Of a stretch of DNA of 64,000 bases, positions 44,518 to 54,267 are shown piece by piece. Location of the stretch: the NCBI GenBank assembly GCA_020860245.1, contig JAJBUQ010000039.1, positions 138,299 through 202,298 on the forward strand, in the 5' to 3' direction. The position numbers and the translations under genes were made by a program. This DNA is from Rikenellaceae bacterium (GTDB lineage Bacteria; Bacteroidota; Bacteroidia; Bacteroidales; Rikenellaceae). Below the pieces are notes generated by a model. The model made no database searches and was not told the DNA's origin. It saw only the letters and a list, made by a program, of their open reading frames with translations. How positions within the stretch are numbered: the first letter of the stretch is position 1; each line of letters opens with the position of its first letter.

Positions 44518-45804
44518 TTCCGGAACGACTTCCGCTACAACAAATGTGCTGCCTCCGACGTAAACCATATCGTCTGGGGCAGCATTCTTTAACGCCGATG
44601 CGACAGCCTCCGGTACGTTCGGAATTACCTCTCCGCACAATCCGTGCGCGGATGCCTTCATAGCCAGTTCTTCGGCGTTCAGCGCCCTAAGGATATTAGC
44701 CTGGGTAAAAAAGTAATACGCATCTTTAGGGAACATGGGAAGAATTCCTTCAAGCTCCTTGTCGTTCACGACTCCGAGCACGATGTACAGTTTATTGTAA
44801 TCGCATTCGGCAAGCTGTCCGAGCGTCTCCGCAAGCCCTTCTTTATTATGGCCAGTGTCGCAGACAACCATAGGCTGACGGTGCATTACCTGCCATCTTC
44901 CGGATAATCCGGTCGAACGTGCTGCAACCCGGAGTCCTTCCCGAACAGCAGATTCCGGTATATCTATTCCTGTTTGTAATCTTGATATCGATGCCAGAAC
45001 AGTAAGAATATTTTTTCTCTGATATCTTCCCGCGAGGTCCAGCTCGTATCTCAAATTAACGCCGTCGGATTCTCTTTGGAGGTCAAATTCCGCACCGACG
45101 TCCGACGGATGATGCTCTAAGCACTTGAACTCTTTATCGGCAAAAGATATCGGTGAATTGCATTCCGCAGCCTTGCCGATAAATACCGGATCGGTCGCCG
45201 GATCGCTCTCTCCTATAACGACAGGGACTCCGGCTTTGATAATTCCCCCCTTCTCGCCTGCTATCAGTTCTCTGGTATCCCCGAGGAATTGGGTGTGATC
45301 CGTACCGATATTTGTTATAACGCTTAATACCGGAGTTATAACATTTGTAGAGTCGAGTCTTCCTCCCATTCCGACCTCTATCACAGCAATATCCACGTTC
45401 TGCCGTTCAAAATGATCCAATGCCATGAAGACCGTCATCTCGAAGAATGACGGTTGGATATCATCTATAAACGATTTATTGCGCTCGACGAATCCTATGA
45501 CTTCGTCCTCCGATATCATTATTCCATTGACTTTTATACGCTCCCGGAAGTCGTATAGATGAGGTGAAGTGTAGAGTCCGGTTTTATATCCTGCATTCAT
45601 CAGTATGGATGCGAGCATGTACGAGACCGATCCTTTGCCGTTTGTTCCTGCGACGTGGATTGTCTTGTATTTGCGGTGGGGGAATCGGAGAAATTCGTCG
45701 AATTTTTCCGATTTATCGAGTTTAGCGTTGTACGCCGCTCCGCCGATATTCTGGAACATGGGCAGTGAGTTGAAAAGAAATTCTATTGTCTCGCGGTAAT
45801 TCAT
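44503..45804 (-). CDS. folC: Bifunctional folylpolyglutamate/dihydrofolate synthase
   Basis: Predicted 433 aa Mur-ligase-like enzyme that adds glutamate to dihydropteroate and folates. The ATP loop HVAGTNGKGS is at 50-59. EVGMGGRLDSTNVI near 140-153 and the C-terminal CDTGHNKEGL near 314 are family landmarks. It overlaps the LTA-synthase-like gene by 4 bases (ATGA), and metF is the first gene of the same run, so two folate genes are co-transcribed. Confidence 0.95.
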   Translation of the reverse strand: MNYRETIEFLFNSLPMFQNIGGAAYNAKLDKSEKFDEFLRFPHRKYKTIHVAGTNGKGSVSYMLASILMNAGYKTGLYTSPHLYDFRERIKVNGIMISEDEVIGFVERNKSFIDDIQPSFFEMTVFMALDHFERQNVDIAVIEVGMGGRLDSTNVITPVLSVITNIGTDHTQFLGDTRELIAGEKGGIIKAGVPVVIGESDPATDPVFIGKAAECNSPISFADKEFKCLEHHPSDVGAEFDLQRESDGVNLRYELDLAGRYQRKNILTVLASISRLQTGIDIPESAVREGLRVAARSTGLSGRWQVMHRQPMVVCDTGHNKEGLAETLGQLAECDYNKLYIVLGVVNDKELEGILPMFPKDAYYFFTQANILRALNAEELAMKASAHGLCGEVIPNVPEAVASALKNAAPDDMVYVGGSTFVVAEVVPELFRY

Positions 45805-47744
45805 TCTTGCTGTGGATTCGGGACCGTATAGTCCATCTCGTTTACATGTTTGTAATACTGCTGCAGAATCGCCTTCAAATATCTCTCCGCATTCTGCAAT
45901 TCATCAGTATCCGAGAGTCTTATATCGTTTATCTGCAACGTGTCGCTGCGGTCGAATGCCGACAATACATGCTCTCCGTCGGAGAAGAGAACGATAGAAT
46001 CGTTGATGAATTGGAATGCTTCGTTCGTATAATTTGTGGCATTTGGCATCCGTTCCGGTTCATTGAATACGTCGCGTCCGAATGCGAAGTAGGGCTTGCC
46101 GTAACCTGTGAGTCCGAGAACGGTAGGCATTAAATCCATCTGTTGTGCTGCCCGGTAATCCCTCTTCGCAACAGTATTATCGGGAGTGTATATGAACATT
46201 ATTATCGAGCTGTTCCCGGTCGGAGTCTTAGTTTTATCAGCGAATATCTCGGAAGATACGTGATCTGCGGTAAACACAAAAATCGTATTATCGTACCATG
46301 GCCGCTGCTTGGCGTAGTCGAAGAATCTGCGGATGGCAAGGTCGGTATATCTCACCGCTTTGTGGATCTTCGTACGACCTTCCCCCAGAATATCTTTATA
46401 ATTATCCGGTACTTCGAACGGATGGTGAGACGTCAGCGTGAATACCGTTGCCATAAACGGTTCCGGGAATTCCGATACTGTTTCAGCCATATATCCGAGG
46501 AACGGTTCGTCCCATATTCCCCATGCACCGTCGAAATCGGACGTCCCCTTAGCTCTCTCGTAATCTTCACGCATAAATATATTCTCTGTTCCCGCAAGAG
46601 ACACAAACGCGGCAAACCCCATCGAATTCCGTTGTGATCCGCAGAAGAACGCCGTATAATATCCTTCTTCGCCAAGCAGTGCAGGCAGACCTTTAATGTT
46701 GCCTAACGATTGTGGAAGTAATGCGAACGGCTTCTTGTACGACGGTATCGAGGTTAGGACCGAAGGGAGGGCGTCTATCGACTTCCGTCCGTTGGAGAAC
46801 GCGTTCATGAAGGTATAACCCTCGCTCATGAGCGAGTCCAGAAACGGAGTATTCGTCTCCTCTCCGATATAGAGCTCCGGATTGAGTAATGCAGAATGTT
46901 CGCTGCTGAAGCTCTCCAGAGTAAATATTATTATATTCCTCTTACCCAGATCGTAAACGCTTGCGGAAGGGTAGTGGTAGGGAGTAAATATATCGTCCAG
47001 TTCCTGATCGGAAAAATATACAGGTACCTCGATTCGAGTGGAGCCAAGAGTCCTGATTATGCAGAACGGATTGCTAAGGATTAATGATGCCTTCTGGGGA
47101 GTAGGAGCATACTGAGCTGCGTTGCCGAGTGCTAAGGGACGCACTGCCCTCGAAAACCCTCCGCGGATTCCACCGATGGATAGGAGCACGGCGAGTGCAA
47201 GGATCAAGATGTTCAGTGGATAATAGATAAGATTATTTTTAATTCGGAACGGATGGTATTTTATTCTTTTATAGCTCCATACCATTCCTGCGATAAGGGC
47301 AATCCCGATAATAACTATATACCAGTTCTCGGCAATAAATTTTGCTATGAGAACACCGTTATTATCGTTGCTTGTGAAGTGGAATTCATCGGAAGTGAAC
47401 CGTTTTTTCGCATAATGAAAATATATGCTGTCCGCAAGATTAAAAACGATTACTACGCTGTTTACGATGATAAATAGCCATTTTAAAACAGTTTGATAAA
47501 ATTTATTCTCACGGAACCGGAATGGTATCAGAGACAGAAAAATGAACAGACCATTGACGTACAGGATCGAGATGGTGTCGAAAATCAGCGAACCTTTGAA
47601 TAATTCCGGAAACTCCGCTACCGTCAGCGAACCCAATGAATCGGTATTCATCAGGTAAAAAACGATCCTGCACATAAACAAAATTACGTATATTAAAAGG
47701 ATACGTTTTATCAGTGTCGTGAGATCGTTCCTCAGGAATTTCAT
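45801..47744 (-). CDS. LTA synthase-like membrane sulfatase/phosphotransferase
   Basis: Predicted 647 aa. Five N-terminal membrane helices (about residues 1-210) are followed by an extracytoplasmic sulfatase-fold domain. FTLESFSSEH near 275 and NGRKSIDALPSVLTS near 333 mark the metal and nucleophile region; the nucleophile position holds Ser rather than the Thr of staphylococcal LtaS. FTADHVSSE near 507 is the late metal site. Such proteins transfer phosphoglycerol or phosphoethanolamine to envelope glycans or lipids; the substrate is unknown in Bacteroidota. It lies between metF (8 bases) and folC (4-base overlap). Confidence 0.88.
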   Translation of the reverse strand: MKFLRNDLTTLIKRILLIYVILFMCRIVFYLMNTDSLGSLTVAEFPELFKGSLIFDTISILYVNGLFIFLSLIPFRFRENKFYQTVLKWLFIIVNSVVIVFNLADSIYFHYAKKRFTSDEFHFTSNDNNGVLIAKFIAENWYIVIIGIALIAGMVWSYKRIKYHPFRIKNNLIYYPLNILILALAVLLSIGGIRGGFSRAVRPLALGNAAQYAPTPQKASLILSNPFCIIRTLGSTRIEVPVYFSDQELDDIFTPYHYPSASVYDLGKRNIIIFTLESFSSEHSALLNPELYIGEETNTPFLDSLMSEGYTFMNAFSNGRKSIDALPSVLTSIPSYKKPFALLPQSLGNIKGLPALLGEEGYYTAFFCGSQRNSMGFAAFVSLAGTENIFMREDYERAKGTSDFDGAWGIWDEPFLGYMAETVSEFPEPFMATVFTLTSHHPFEVPDNYKDILGEGRTKIHKAVRYTDLAIRRFFDYAKQRPWYDNTIFVFTADHVSSEIFADKTKTPTGNSSIIMFIYTPDNTVAKRDYRAAQQMDLMPTVLGLTGYGKPYFAFGRDVFNEPERMPNATNYTNEAFQFINDSIVLFSDGEHVLSAFDRSDTLQINDIRLSDTDELQNAERYLKAILQQYYKHVNEMDYTVPNPQQE

Positions 47745-47752
47745 AACGCTGT

Positions 47753-48715
47753 TCAGAATAATTTTTCAGCAATCCTTACCATGTTGTCACTCTTGCCCAT
47801 GGTGTAAAAGTGGAGAACGGGGACTCCTGCCGCGATAAGTTCTCTGCCCTGAGCAACAGCCCATTCTATACCGACTTCACGCACTTCCTGATTATTTTTA
47901 CATGCTGTTACTGCATTCACGAGGTCGTCCGGAAGATCCACATGGAATATCTGCGGAAGCATCGACAGTTGAGTCTTGGTTGAAAACGGTTTAAGACCCG
48001 CGATAATGGGAACGGTTATCCCGGCCTTCCTGCATTGTTCTACAAAATCGAAATATTTTGAGTTGTCGAAAAACATCTGCGTAACGATATATTCCGCCCC
48101 CGTATCTACCTTATTCTTGAGATATTTTATATCGACCGACAGGTTAGGTGCCTGTCCGTGCTTCTCAGGATAACCCGCGACGCCTATGCAGAAGTCCGTG
48201 GGATGGCAGTTCTCGATCTCGGAATCCACATACATTCCTTTGTTCATATCGGTTATATGGTGAATTAGCTCACAGGCATACGAATATCCTTCCGGATGCG
48301 GAACGAATCTGTTCTCCCCTTTGAGACTGTCTCCGCGGAGTGCCAAAACATTCTCAATACCGAGGAAGTCCATCTCTATCAATGCCGCTTCGATTTCGAA
48401 CTTTGACAGTCCTCCGCAGATGAGATGTGGAACCACTTCAACTCCGTATTTGGATTTAAGTGCTACTGCGATTCCAATCATTCCGGGACGCTTACGGACT
48501 ATGCGCCTCTCCAGCAATCCGTCCGGACGCTCAATATATTTAATATCCTCTCGGTGGTAGGTAATGTTTATATATGCCGGATCGAACCCTATAAGGCTGT
48601 CCACTGTCGTGAAAATGGAGTCTATCGTCTCACCTTTAAGCGGAGGAAGAAGTTCGAACGCAAACCTCGTTAGGCCGGAATTTTCGGCATCTTTTATAAT
48701 ATCTATTACTTTCAT
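47753..48715 (-). CDS. metF: Methylenetetrahydrofolate reductase
   Basis: Predicted 320 aa from the ATG at 48715; the frame runs to a TTG at 48736 that overlaps the promoter, so the ATG is preferred. FAD-dependent TIM barrel that reduces 5,10-methylene-THF to 5-methyl-THF for methionine synthesis. Visible are FELLPP near 21, ENVLALRGD near 109-117, and VTQMFFDNSKYFDF near 198. The enzyme is followed by the sulfatase-like gene and folC. Confidence 0.95.
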   Translation of the reverse strand: MKVIDIIKDAENSGLTRFAFELLPPLKGETIDSIFTTVDSLIGFDPAYINITYHREDIKYIERPDGLLERRIVRKRPGMIGIAVALKSKYGVEVVPHLICGGLSKFEIEAALIEMDFLGIENVLALRGDSLKGENRFVPHPEGYSYACELIHHITDMNKGMYVDSEIENCHPTDFCIGVAGYPEKHGQAPNLSVDIKYLKNKVDTGAEYIVTQMFFDNSKYFDFVEQCRKAGITVPIIAGLKPFSTKTQLSMLPQIFHVDLPDDLVNAVTACKNNQEVREVGIEWAVAQGRELIAAGVPVLHFYTMGKSDNMVRIAEKLF

Positions 48716-48733
48716 TTTTATCTTTAATGCACA

Positions 48734-48741
48734 CAAATGTA
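48734..48741 (-). promoter_or_regulatory. -7 promoter element for metF
   Basis: TACATTTG on the minus strand, a full match, 18 bases before the metF ATG. Confidence 0.5.
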
Positions 48742-48792
48742 TGATTTTTTAAAGTATTTTTAAAATAATGGAAGCTCCGAATACTTTATAAA

Positions 48793-48822
48793 AAATAAAC
48801 GGGCTCTTCTGCCCGTTTATTT
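48793..48822 (-). terminator. Terminator of the downstream-facing lipoprotein gene
   Basis: AAATAAACGGGC (48793-48804) pairs perfectly with GCCCGTTTATTT (48811-48822) around TCTTCT; T-rich on the minus-strand exit side. It lies 18 bases after the lipoprotein stop and insulates metF. Confidence 0.9.
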
Positions 48823-48840
48823 TAGTATAAAGGTTAAACA

Positions 48841-49455
48841 TTATCTGAGATAATAGGGAGAAGGATCGAAGGAGACGCGGTAGCTGCGGAAGGATGTGTA
48901 GTCTACTACTATTGAGGGATCGTTGTCGTTGATAGTGAAATCCAGTGAGCCTCCGGTGGCGCCGTCGGTTACGGTAAATTTGAATTCCTCGATGTAAGCA
49001 TATTCAGCCCCTTCAATTTCAGGTAGCAGATCCTCGAAAGAATGAACCCGCGGATAGTCGCCCCCGAATTCATCGAAGCTCTCCAGTTTGGTAGGTAATA
49101 TCGTAAGATAATCATAAGGACCGTAATTGTTTATGTTAGGTGCTTCCCATTCCGATAACATCAGATATATTTTGTCGTTATCGTACACGATCTTTATCAT
49201 GTCTATGGTAAATTCATCGTAAAGTTCTCCTACCTGTGAACTTGTTATGGCCGTGTACCATACGTTGATTCTATACTCATTTAGATAGCGGAGGTCGGTT
49301 TGTACGGTAATCGTGGCGAATGGAGGATTTACCATGCTCTCTTCCGATAACGCTGTTGTTTCGCTCGATACGGATTCATTTTCATTTACAACTCCGCTAT
49401 TTTTAGAGCAGGCGGCCATTAATACAACTAAAGCGACACAAAAAAAATTCTTCAT
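48841..49455 (-). CDS. Predicted lipoprotein, unrecognised
   Basis: Predicted 204 aa. The signal peptide ends in the lipobox LMAAC, giving Cys16 as the lipid anchor. A Ser/Glu-rich linker (about 17-42) follows, then one beta-rich domain with many Tyr and Asp. No family motif is recognised. Envelope anchored; function unknown. It is a single gene with a strong terminator. The 252 bases upstream hold no gene. Confidence 0.78.
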   Translation of the reverse strand: MKNFFCVALVVLMAACSKNSGVVNENESVSSETTALSEESMVNPPFATITVQTDLRYLNEYRINVWYTAITSSQVGELYDEFTIDMIKIVYDNDKIYLMLSEWEAPNINNYGPYDYLTILPTKLESFDEFGGDYPRVHSFEDLLPEIEGAEYAYIEEFKFTVTDGATGGSLDFTINDNDPSIVVDYTSFRSYRVSFDPSPYYLR

Positions 49456-49707
49456 AGTTTAATCGTTTTAATTAAAATATTGCATAAAGATATGTTTGTT
49501 TTTAATTATATTACAATAAAAATCGGAAAAATATGCGGTTATACATTATAAAAATATTGATTTTAGTGGCTTTAAATTTGCGCTCACGGGTATATTCTTA
49601 TGACAGGATGTAATAATAAAATGATTTGAGGATTTTTTTTGTGAAATAAGTATACCTAAAATACCATAAAAAAGCTACCTTTATAGCTTAAAAAAGGAAA
49701 TTTCTGT

Positions 49708-51957
49708 ATGGAGTACACGGAACAGGATGAAATATTGATCGGTAAACTTCAGGAGGAGTTATTCAAGGCGTGCGAGAGAATTGCGAAGAAGGAGTCCGAT
49801 ATGGAGCTTGTACGTAAAGCGTTCTATTTTGCCAAAGATGCCCACAAGGGTGTCAGGCGCAAATCGGGAGAACCCTATATCGTGCACCCTATATCCGTTG
49901 CCCTTATTGTCGTCAATGAGATAGAACTCGGTATAAAATCCGTAGTCGCCGCTCTCATGCACGATATAGTGGAAGATACTGAATATACCGTATCCGATAT
50001 CGAACACCTCTTCGGACCGAAGATAGCATCGATGGTGGATGGTCTGACCAAAATGGCAGGGGTATTCTCTGCTGACCAGACCGAAGAGTCGGAGACTTCC
50101 AAACAGGCGGAGAATTTCAAGAAGATGCTTCTTACGCTCTCCGACGACGTGAGAGTAATCATAATCAAGATAGCGGATCGACTTCATAATATGCGCACCC
50201 TGGGGTCTATGCCCGCGCATAAGCAGATGAAGATAACAAGCGAGACCATCTATCTCTTCGCTCCGCTTACCCATCGTTTAGGATTGTTCGCAATTAAATC
50301 CGAACTCGAGGACCTCAGTCTAAAATACCGGTTCCCCGAAGATTATAAAATGATCGAATCGAAGATCAGCGCGACGGAGGCAAACCGTAACAAATACATT
50401 GAAAAATTCAATTCGCCAATCGCTGACATACTCAGGGCTAACGATATTGACTTCGAGATATCCGGAAGAGTAAAATCCATTTATTCCATATGGCGGAAGA
50501 TGCAGAGAAAAAATATCGACTTCGAGGAGATATACGATATTTTCGCTATCCGCATTGTATTTAAGCCATCTCCGATGATCCCGGAAAAATCCCAGTGCTG
50601 GCATATTTATTCGCTCGTCACGGATATTTACAAACCCAAACCGGACAGGATTAAGGATTGGGTAAATATCCCCAAGGCTAATGGTTATGAGGCTCTGCAT
50701 TGTACTGTTATGGGTCCTGACGGAGAATGGGTGGAGGTGCAGATACGCTCACAGCGCATGGAGGAGATCGCGGAGAAGGGATTCGCCGCCCATTGGAAGT
50801 ACAAGGAACAGTCCAGCAATTCCGACGGAGAGATCGATAAATGGCTTAAGCGTGTAAGAGAAGCTCTCAGCAGCTCGGTTGAGAACGCAGTCGAGTTCCT
50901 CGATAATTTTAAACTCAGCCTCTATTCGTCCGAGATAGTTGTATTTACCCCCAAAGGGGATCAGGTAACTCTACCGCAGGGTGCTACGGCATTGGACCTG
51001 GCATACGATATCCACTCAAAAATTGGACATACCGCCGTAGGTGCTAAGATTAATCACAAGATAGACTCCATATTTACCCCGATAAGTTCAGGCGATCAGG
51101 TCGAAATAATCACTTCGAATAACGTGAAACCCAAGCCGGAATGGCTCGACCATGTGGTAACGTCCAAAGCGAAAAATTCGATCAAAAATTTTATCAAAAA
51201 GGATAATCAGAACAATATCGAACGCGGAATAGTGATCTTCGAGGAGAAGATGAAGAGTTTCGGCATCCAGCCGAGCGCACGCGTCTTTCGCAAGGTTCTG
51301 CCTGCATATCAATGTTCTTCTAAAGGAGAATTTTACAGCAAATTGGGCGCGGGCATCATCAATCTTAACGGTGTAGAGAAGATACTCCGGCAGAATGCTG
51401 CGAGTAAGATGATAAAATACTGGTCGCTCCAGTTATCCAATCCTCTCAGGCTACTCAAGGGTTCCGGAAACAGCGATCAGAAGAAAAAGTCCGGGGACGA
51501 TGAAATTATAACTTCCGAGGACGAATACAATATGGAGTTATCGATTGCCGATTGCTGCAGTCCTATTCCCGGCGATCAGGTCATAGGATTCCGAGGCGAA
51601 GACGGACGCGTTACGATACATAAAAAGAGTTGTAAAGAAGCGGTAAAACTGGCAGCTCAGCATGGAGAGAACATCGTTAAAGCTCAGTGGTCAGGGTTTA
51701 AGGCGATATCGTTCCTGACACATGTAGAGGTGCGCGGTATAGACAGAATGGGAATAATGCTCGATATGGCTAAACTGATCTCTGAGGAGATGAATGTGAA
51801 CATACGCGAGTTGAAGCTTCAGAGCCACGACGGTATTTTCGAAGGAGTAGTCAGCCTCTATGTAAAAAGTATTGAGGACTTAAAAGTGATAATGTCGAGA
51901 CTCAACAAAATACGAGGCGTCGAGAAGGTTCGCAGGATAGAAACTTACAGAGAATAA
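49708..51957 (+). CDS. Bifunctional (p)ppGpp synthetase/hydrolase
   Basis: Predicted 749 aa RelA/SpoT homologue. The HD hydrolase has His60, His85-Asp86 and Glu89-Asp90 (HDIVED), so it is expected to be active. The synthetase has YDIFAIRIVF near 271 and NGYEALHCTVMGPDGEWVEV near 325-345. TGS (about 410-470) and ACT (about 675-748) domains complete the long form. It governs the stringent response to starvation. A TACCTTTA box within the small inverted repeat AAGCTA/TAGCTT, about 25-40 bases upstream, may be its promoter. It is followed by an HdeD-like gene after 13 bases. Confidence 0.96.
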   Translation: MEYTEQDEILIGKLQEELFKACERIAKKESDMELVRKAFYFAKDAHKGVRRKSGEPYIVHPISVALIVVNEIELGIKSVVAALMHDIVEDTEYTVSDIEHLFGPKIASMVDGLTKMAGVFSADQTEESETSKQAENFKKMLLTLSDDVRVIIIKIADRLHNMRTLGSMPAHKQMKITSETIYLFAPLTHRLGLFAIKSELEDLSLKYRFPEDYKMIESKISATEANRNKYIEKFNSPIADILRANDIDFEISGRVKSIYSIWRKMQRKNIDFEEIYDIFAIRIVFKPSPMIPEKSQCWHIYSLVTDIYKPKPDRIKDWVNIPKANGYEALHCTVMGPDGEWVEVQIRSQRMEEIAEKGFAAHWKYKEQSSNSDGEIDKWLKRVREALSSSVENAVEFLDNFKLSLYSSEIVVFTPKGDQVTLPQGATALDLAYDIHSKIGHTAVGAKINHKIDSIFTPISSGDQVEIITSNNVKPKPEWLDHVVTSKAKNSIKNFIKKDNQNNIERGIVIFEEKMKSFGIQPSARVFRKVLPAYQCSSKGEFYSKLGAGIINLNGVEKILRQNAASKMIKYWSLQLSNPLRLLKGSGNSDQKKKSGDDEIITSEDEYNMELSIADCCSPIPGDQVIGFRGEDGRVTIHKKSCKEAVKLAAQHGENIVKAQWSGFKAISFLTHVEVRGIDRMGIMLDMAKLISEEMNVNIRELKLQSHDGIFEGVVSLYVKSIEDLKVIMSRLNKIRGVEKVRRIETYRE

Positions 51958-51970
51958 TAAGGTAAAAATT

Positions 51971-52498
51971 ATGGATATTTTAAAGATTTTTGATACTGAC
52001 GTATGGAGAAGTATTATTGCCGTACTTATAGGTATAGTGATGATCGTTTGGTCCCACATAGCGGTGAACTATGCTATAATTATAACCGGTATACTCGTTC
52101 TCTTATCGGGAATTGCTTCGATATTCATTTTCTACCGCGTCGATAAAACGACTCGTGGAGGATTGCCTGTCGAAGGGATTCTCAGTTCCATGCTTGGAGT
52201 TCTTCTTATCGCCGTGCCTTCATTTTTCGCAAGTATAATAATGATACTTCTCGGTGCGATCCTTGTCGTGGCTGCCGTGAATCAGTTGTCAGGTCTTGTA
52301 TTAGTGCGGCGCAACGGATTCAGGGTTCCGGGCTTGCTCTGCCTGTTCCCGTTTGTAATCTTGACTGCGGGAATTATTATTCTGTTCAATCCGTTCGCAA
52401 CCGCGCAGAGTCTGGTGGTATTCTTCGGATGTGCGGTATTATTATATGGAATAATAAATATCGTTAATTATTATATTTTAAGACGTCAGCATGAGTAA
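51971..52498 (+). CDS. HdeD/DUF308-like membrane protein
   Basis: Predicted 175 aa with about six hydrophobic helices in pairs separated by short charged loops, the pattern of DUF308/HdeD proteins. Acid-stress roles are known for E. coli HdeD but cannot be assumed here. It overlaps the next gene by 8 bases and follows the (p)ppGpp enzyme, suggesting a shared transcript. Confidence 0.8.
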   Translation: MDILKIFDTDVWRSIIAVLIGIVMIVWSHIAVNYAIIITGILVLLSGIASIFIFYRVDKTTRGGLPVEGILSSMLGVLLIAVPSFFASIIMILLGAILVVAAVNQLSGLVLVRRNGFRVPGLLCLFPFVILTAGIIILFNPFATAQSLVVFFGCAVLLYGIINIVNYYILRRQHE

Positions 52499-52817
52499 TA
52501 TATTCGATCTTCCCGCTGTCTCCCCGAAGGAACTGTTCGATACGATCCTCGACAGGCAGGATGTCGAATGGATGAAAATCGAGCGTATTGCCTCTTACGG
52601 ACTGCCGAGCCCGGATTCCGGATGGTATGTTCAGGATTGGGAAGAATGGGTGCTTATAGTACGAGGCAGCGCGCAGATAGAGTTCGGCGACGGCAGAATT
52701 TCAGAACTTGCCGAAGGGGATAATTTGTTGATCGGTAGGAATATTAAACATAAAGTGCCGTTTACTACTGAGGATTGCGTCTGGCTTGCCGTTCACTTTA
52801 AATCGAAAATTATCTGA
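52491..52817 (+). CDS. Small cupin-domain protein
   Basis: Predicted 108 aa, a single cupin barrel. EEWVLIVRGSAQIEFGDG near 50-67 and EGDNLLIGRNIKHKV near 74-88 correspond to cupin motifs 1 and 2. Usual metal ligands are only partly present (His86 and, at the end, His104 in AVHFKSK), so metal binding is uncertain. Function unknown. Its end overlaps the convergent glycosyltransferase by 8 bases. Confidence 0.82.
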   Translation: MSNIFDLPAVSPKELFDTILDRQDVEWMKIERIASYGLPSPDSGWYVQDWEEWVLIVRGSAQIEFGDGRISELAEGDNLLIGRNIKHKVPFTTEDCVWLAVHFKSKII

Positions 52818-53532
52818 CAGGTAGATTTTTTCTGAGCCGCAGTCCGAGTACCCCCCAGAATGCTTCGCCAAAGATACCGCTATTCATTTTCGATGTACCC
52901 TGCGTTCTGTCAGTGAATACGATCGGAATCTCGCAGACCTTCATTCCACTCTTCCAGAATAAGTATTTCATCTCAATCTGAAATCCGTATCCTTTTATTT
53001 TAATACCGTCGAAGTCGATCCGTTCAAGACCCTCTTTGGAATAGCATACGAATCCTGCTGTGGCATCTCTCACAGACATTCCGGTCGCCTTGCGCACATA
53101 GTAGGAGGCAAAATATGACATCAGAATCCTCTTCATGGGCCAATTCACGACGTTCACTCCACACACGTAACGTGATCCTATTACAAGCTGTGCTTCGTTT
53201 GCGACAGCCGTCTCATACAGTCTCACAAGGTCGTTCGGATTATGGGAAAAATCGGCGTCCATCTCGAAGATATAATCGTAACCATGCTCCAGTGCCCATC
53301 TGAATCCCGCGATGTACGCCGTTCCCAAACCGAGTTTACCGCTTCTCTCCACGAGAAACAGTCTGTCAGAGAAGAGAGGTTGCATATTTTTAACCAATAC
53401 CGCTGTTCCGTCAGGAGAGTTGTCGTCTATTACAAGGAGATGGAATTCAGTTGGAAGATTAAAAACCGCACTTATAATGGCTTCGATATTTTCTTTTTCG
53501 TTGTATGTCGGTATGATTACCAGTTTGCGCAT
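52810..53532 (-). CDS. GT2 polyprenol-phosphate mannosyltransferase-like protein
   Basis: Predicted 240 aa GT-A enzyme of the dolichol-phosphate mannose synthase type. Visible are PTYNEKENI near 8, DDNSPDGTA near 35, the metal-binding MDADFSHNP near 96, and DATAGFVCYS near 155. There is no C-terminal membrane segment, as in the short soluble DPM1 type. It would load a sugar from a nucleotide donor onto polyprenyl phosphate for envelope glycan synthesis; sugar and lipid are inferred. Transcribed alone. Confidence 0.9.
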   Translation of the reverse strand: MRKLVIIPTYNEKENIEAIISAVFNLPTEFHLLVIDDNSPDGTAVLVKNMQPLFSDRLFLVERSGKLGLGTAYIAGFRWALEHGYDYIFEMDADFSHNPNDLVRLYETAVANEAQLVIGSRYVCGVNVVNWPMKRILMSYFASYYVRKATGMSVRDATAGFVCYSKEGLERIDFDGIKIKGYGFQIEMKYLFWKSGMKVCEIPIVFTDRTQGTSKMNSGIFGEAFWGVLGLRLRKNLPVR

Positions 53533-53584
53533 GGCGTACGAATAATTATTTGCGTAAAAGTAGCAAAATATTTGAAAAACCGGT

Positions 53585-53592
53585 TATTTTTG
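53585..53592 (+). promoter_or_regulatory. -7 promoter element for the secreted protein/COG2509 pair
   Basis: TATTTTTG, a full match, 15 bases before the ATG at 53608. A partly repeated TTATTT(TT)GCGTAAAA occurs near 53547 and 53585. Confidence 0.45.
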
Positions 53593-53607
53593 CGTAAAAT
53601 TAGACTG

Positions 53608-54264
53608 ATGCAACGTATCCTGACGACTATACTTTTTGTTACGCTTACGGTAGGCTGTGTTTCTGCGCAGAGCGGGGAATATGCAGAACCCGTGAATAAA
53701 ACAGGATTCTTTAAACGCATATTCAAAGGGGGTGATAGAAATAAAAATGATAGAGCTGTTACTAAAGTTTACGTTCCGCGTGTGGCTGTCGAAAGGTGGT
53801 TTAATGAGGATATGATCCCGGCGATTAATTTTATCCATAAATTCGACGAGATAGTTCCGGATTCCCTCCGCACGATCGAGCTGTTTATGACTAATTCAAT
53901 AAACGGATGGTATATAGAAGGTAGGACGATGTACGACCTTAACGGAGGCGCGCGGGTGTATAAGAACAGCAATTACTCTTATTCGGATTACCGGAGAATG
54001 GACTCGGTTGCCGCTGCAAGGGGTGTTGAAATAGTTCCGGTTTTCGACCTGGGTTCCCGCAATGAAATATTCTTCGATATTACCGGACATAATATGCTCT
54101 CGGTCGAAGGCTTCCGGTTCGTAAGGATGCTCTTATGGGAATTTATAGAAAATGCCAGACCCGCGAAGATCGCTTTTATAATTCCGGAGGGCAAATACAA
54201 AAATAATATTTACGATCTTATGAAACGTTATCCCGACACGGAATTTTATTTTATAAACAGATAA
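53608..54264 (+). CDS. Secreted protein of unknown function
   Basis: Predicted 218 aa. A long upstream-open frame exists, but the ATG at 53608 begins a signal peptide (MQRILTTILFVTLTVGCVSA) and has a promoter element just before it, so it is chosen. After a basic linker the mature domain alternates helices and strands (AVERWFNEDMIPAINFIHKF; GVEIVPVFDLGSRNEIFFDI; KIAFIIPEGKYKNNI), suggesting a TIM-barrel-like or alpha/beta domain. No catalytic motif is recognised. It ends 3 bases before the COG2509 gene, so the two are co-transcribed. Confidence 0.75.
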   Translation: MQRILTTILFVTLTVGCVSAQSGEYAEPVNKTGFFKRIFKGGDRNKNDRAVTKVYVPRVAVERWFNEDMIPAINFIHKFDEIVPDSLRTIELFMTNSINGWYIEGRTMYDLNGGARVYKNSNYSYSDYRRMDSVAAARGVEIVPVFDLGSRNEIFFDITGHNMLSVEGFRFVRMLLWEFIENARPAKIAFIIPEGKYKNNIYDLMKRYPDTEFYFINR

Positions 54265-54267
54265 CTT

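Noticed and set aside
42055-48736. A polysaccharide utilisation locus around the GH2 genes
   Set aside because: No SusC/SusD pair, regulator or additional CAZyme is present between 35 and 49 kb; the two GH2 genes are separated by unrelated genes.
53242-54264. 340-codon version of the secreted protein
   Set aside because: The first 122 codons run antisense to the GT2 gene and lack homology; a signal peptide and promoter mark the ATG at 53608.
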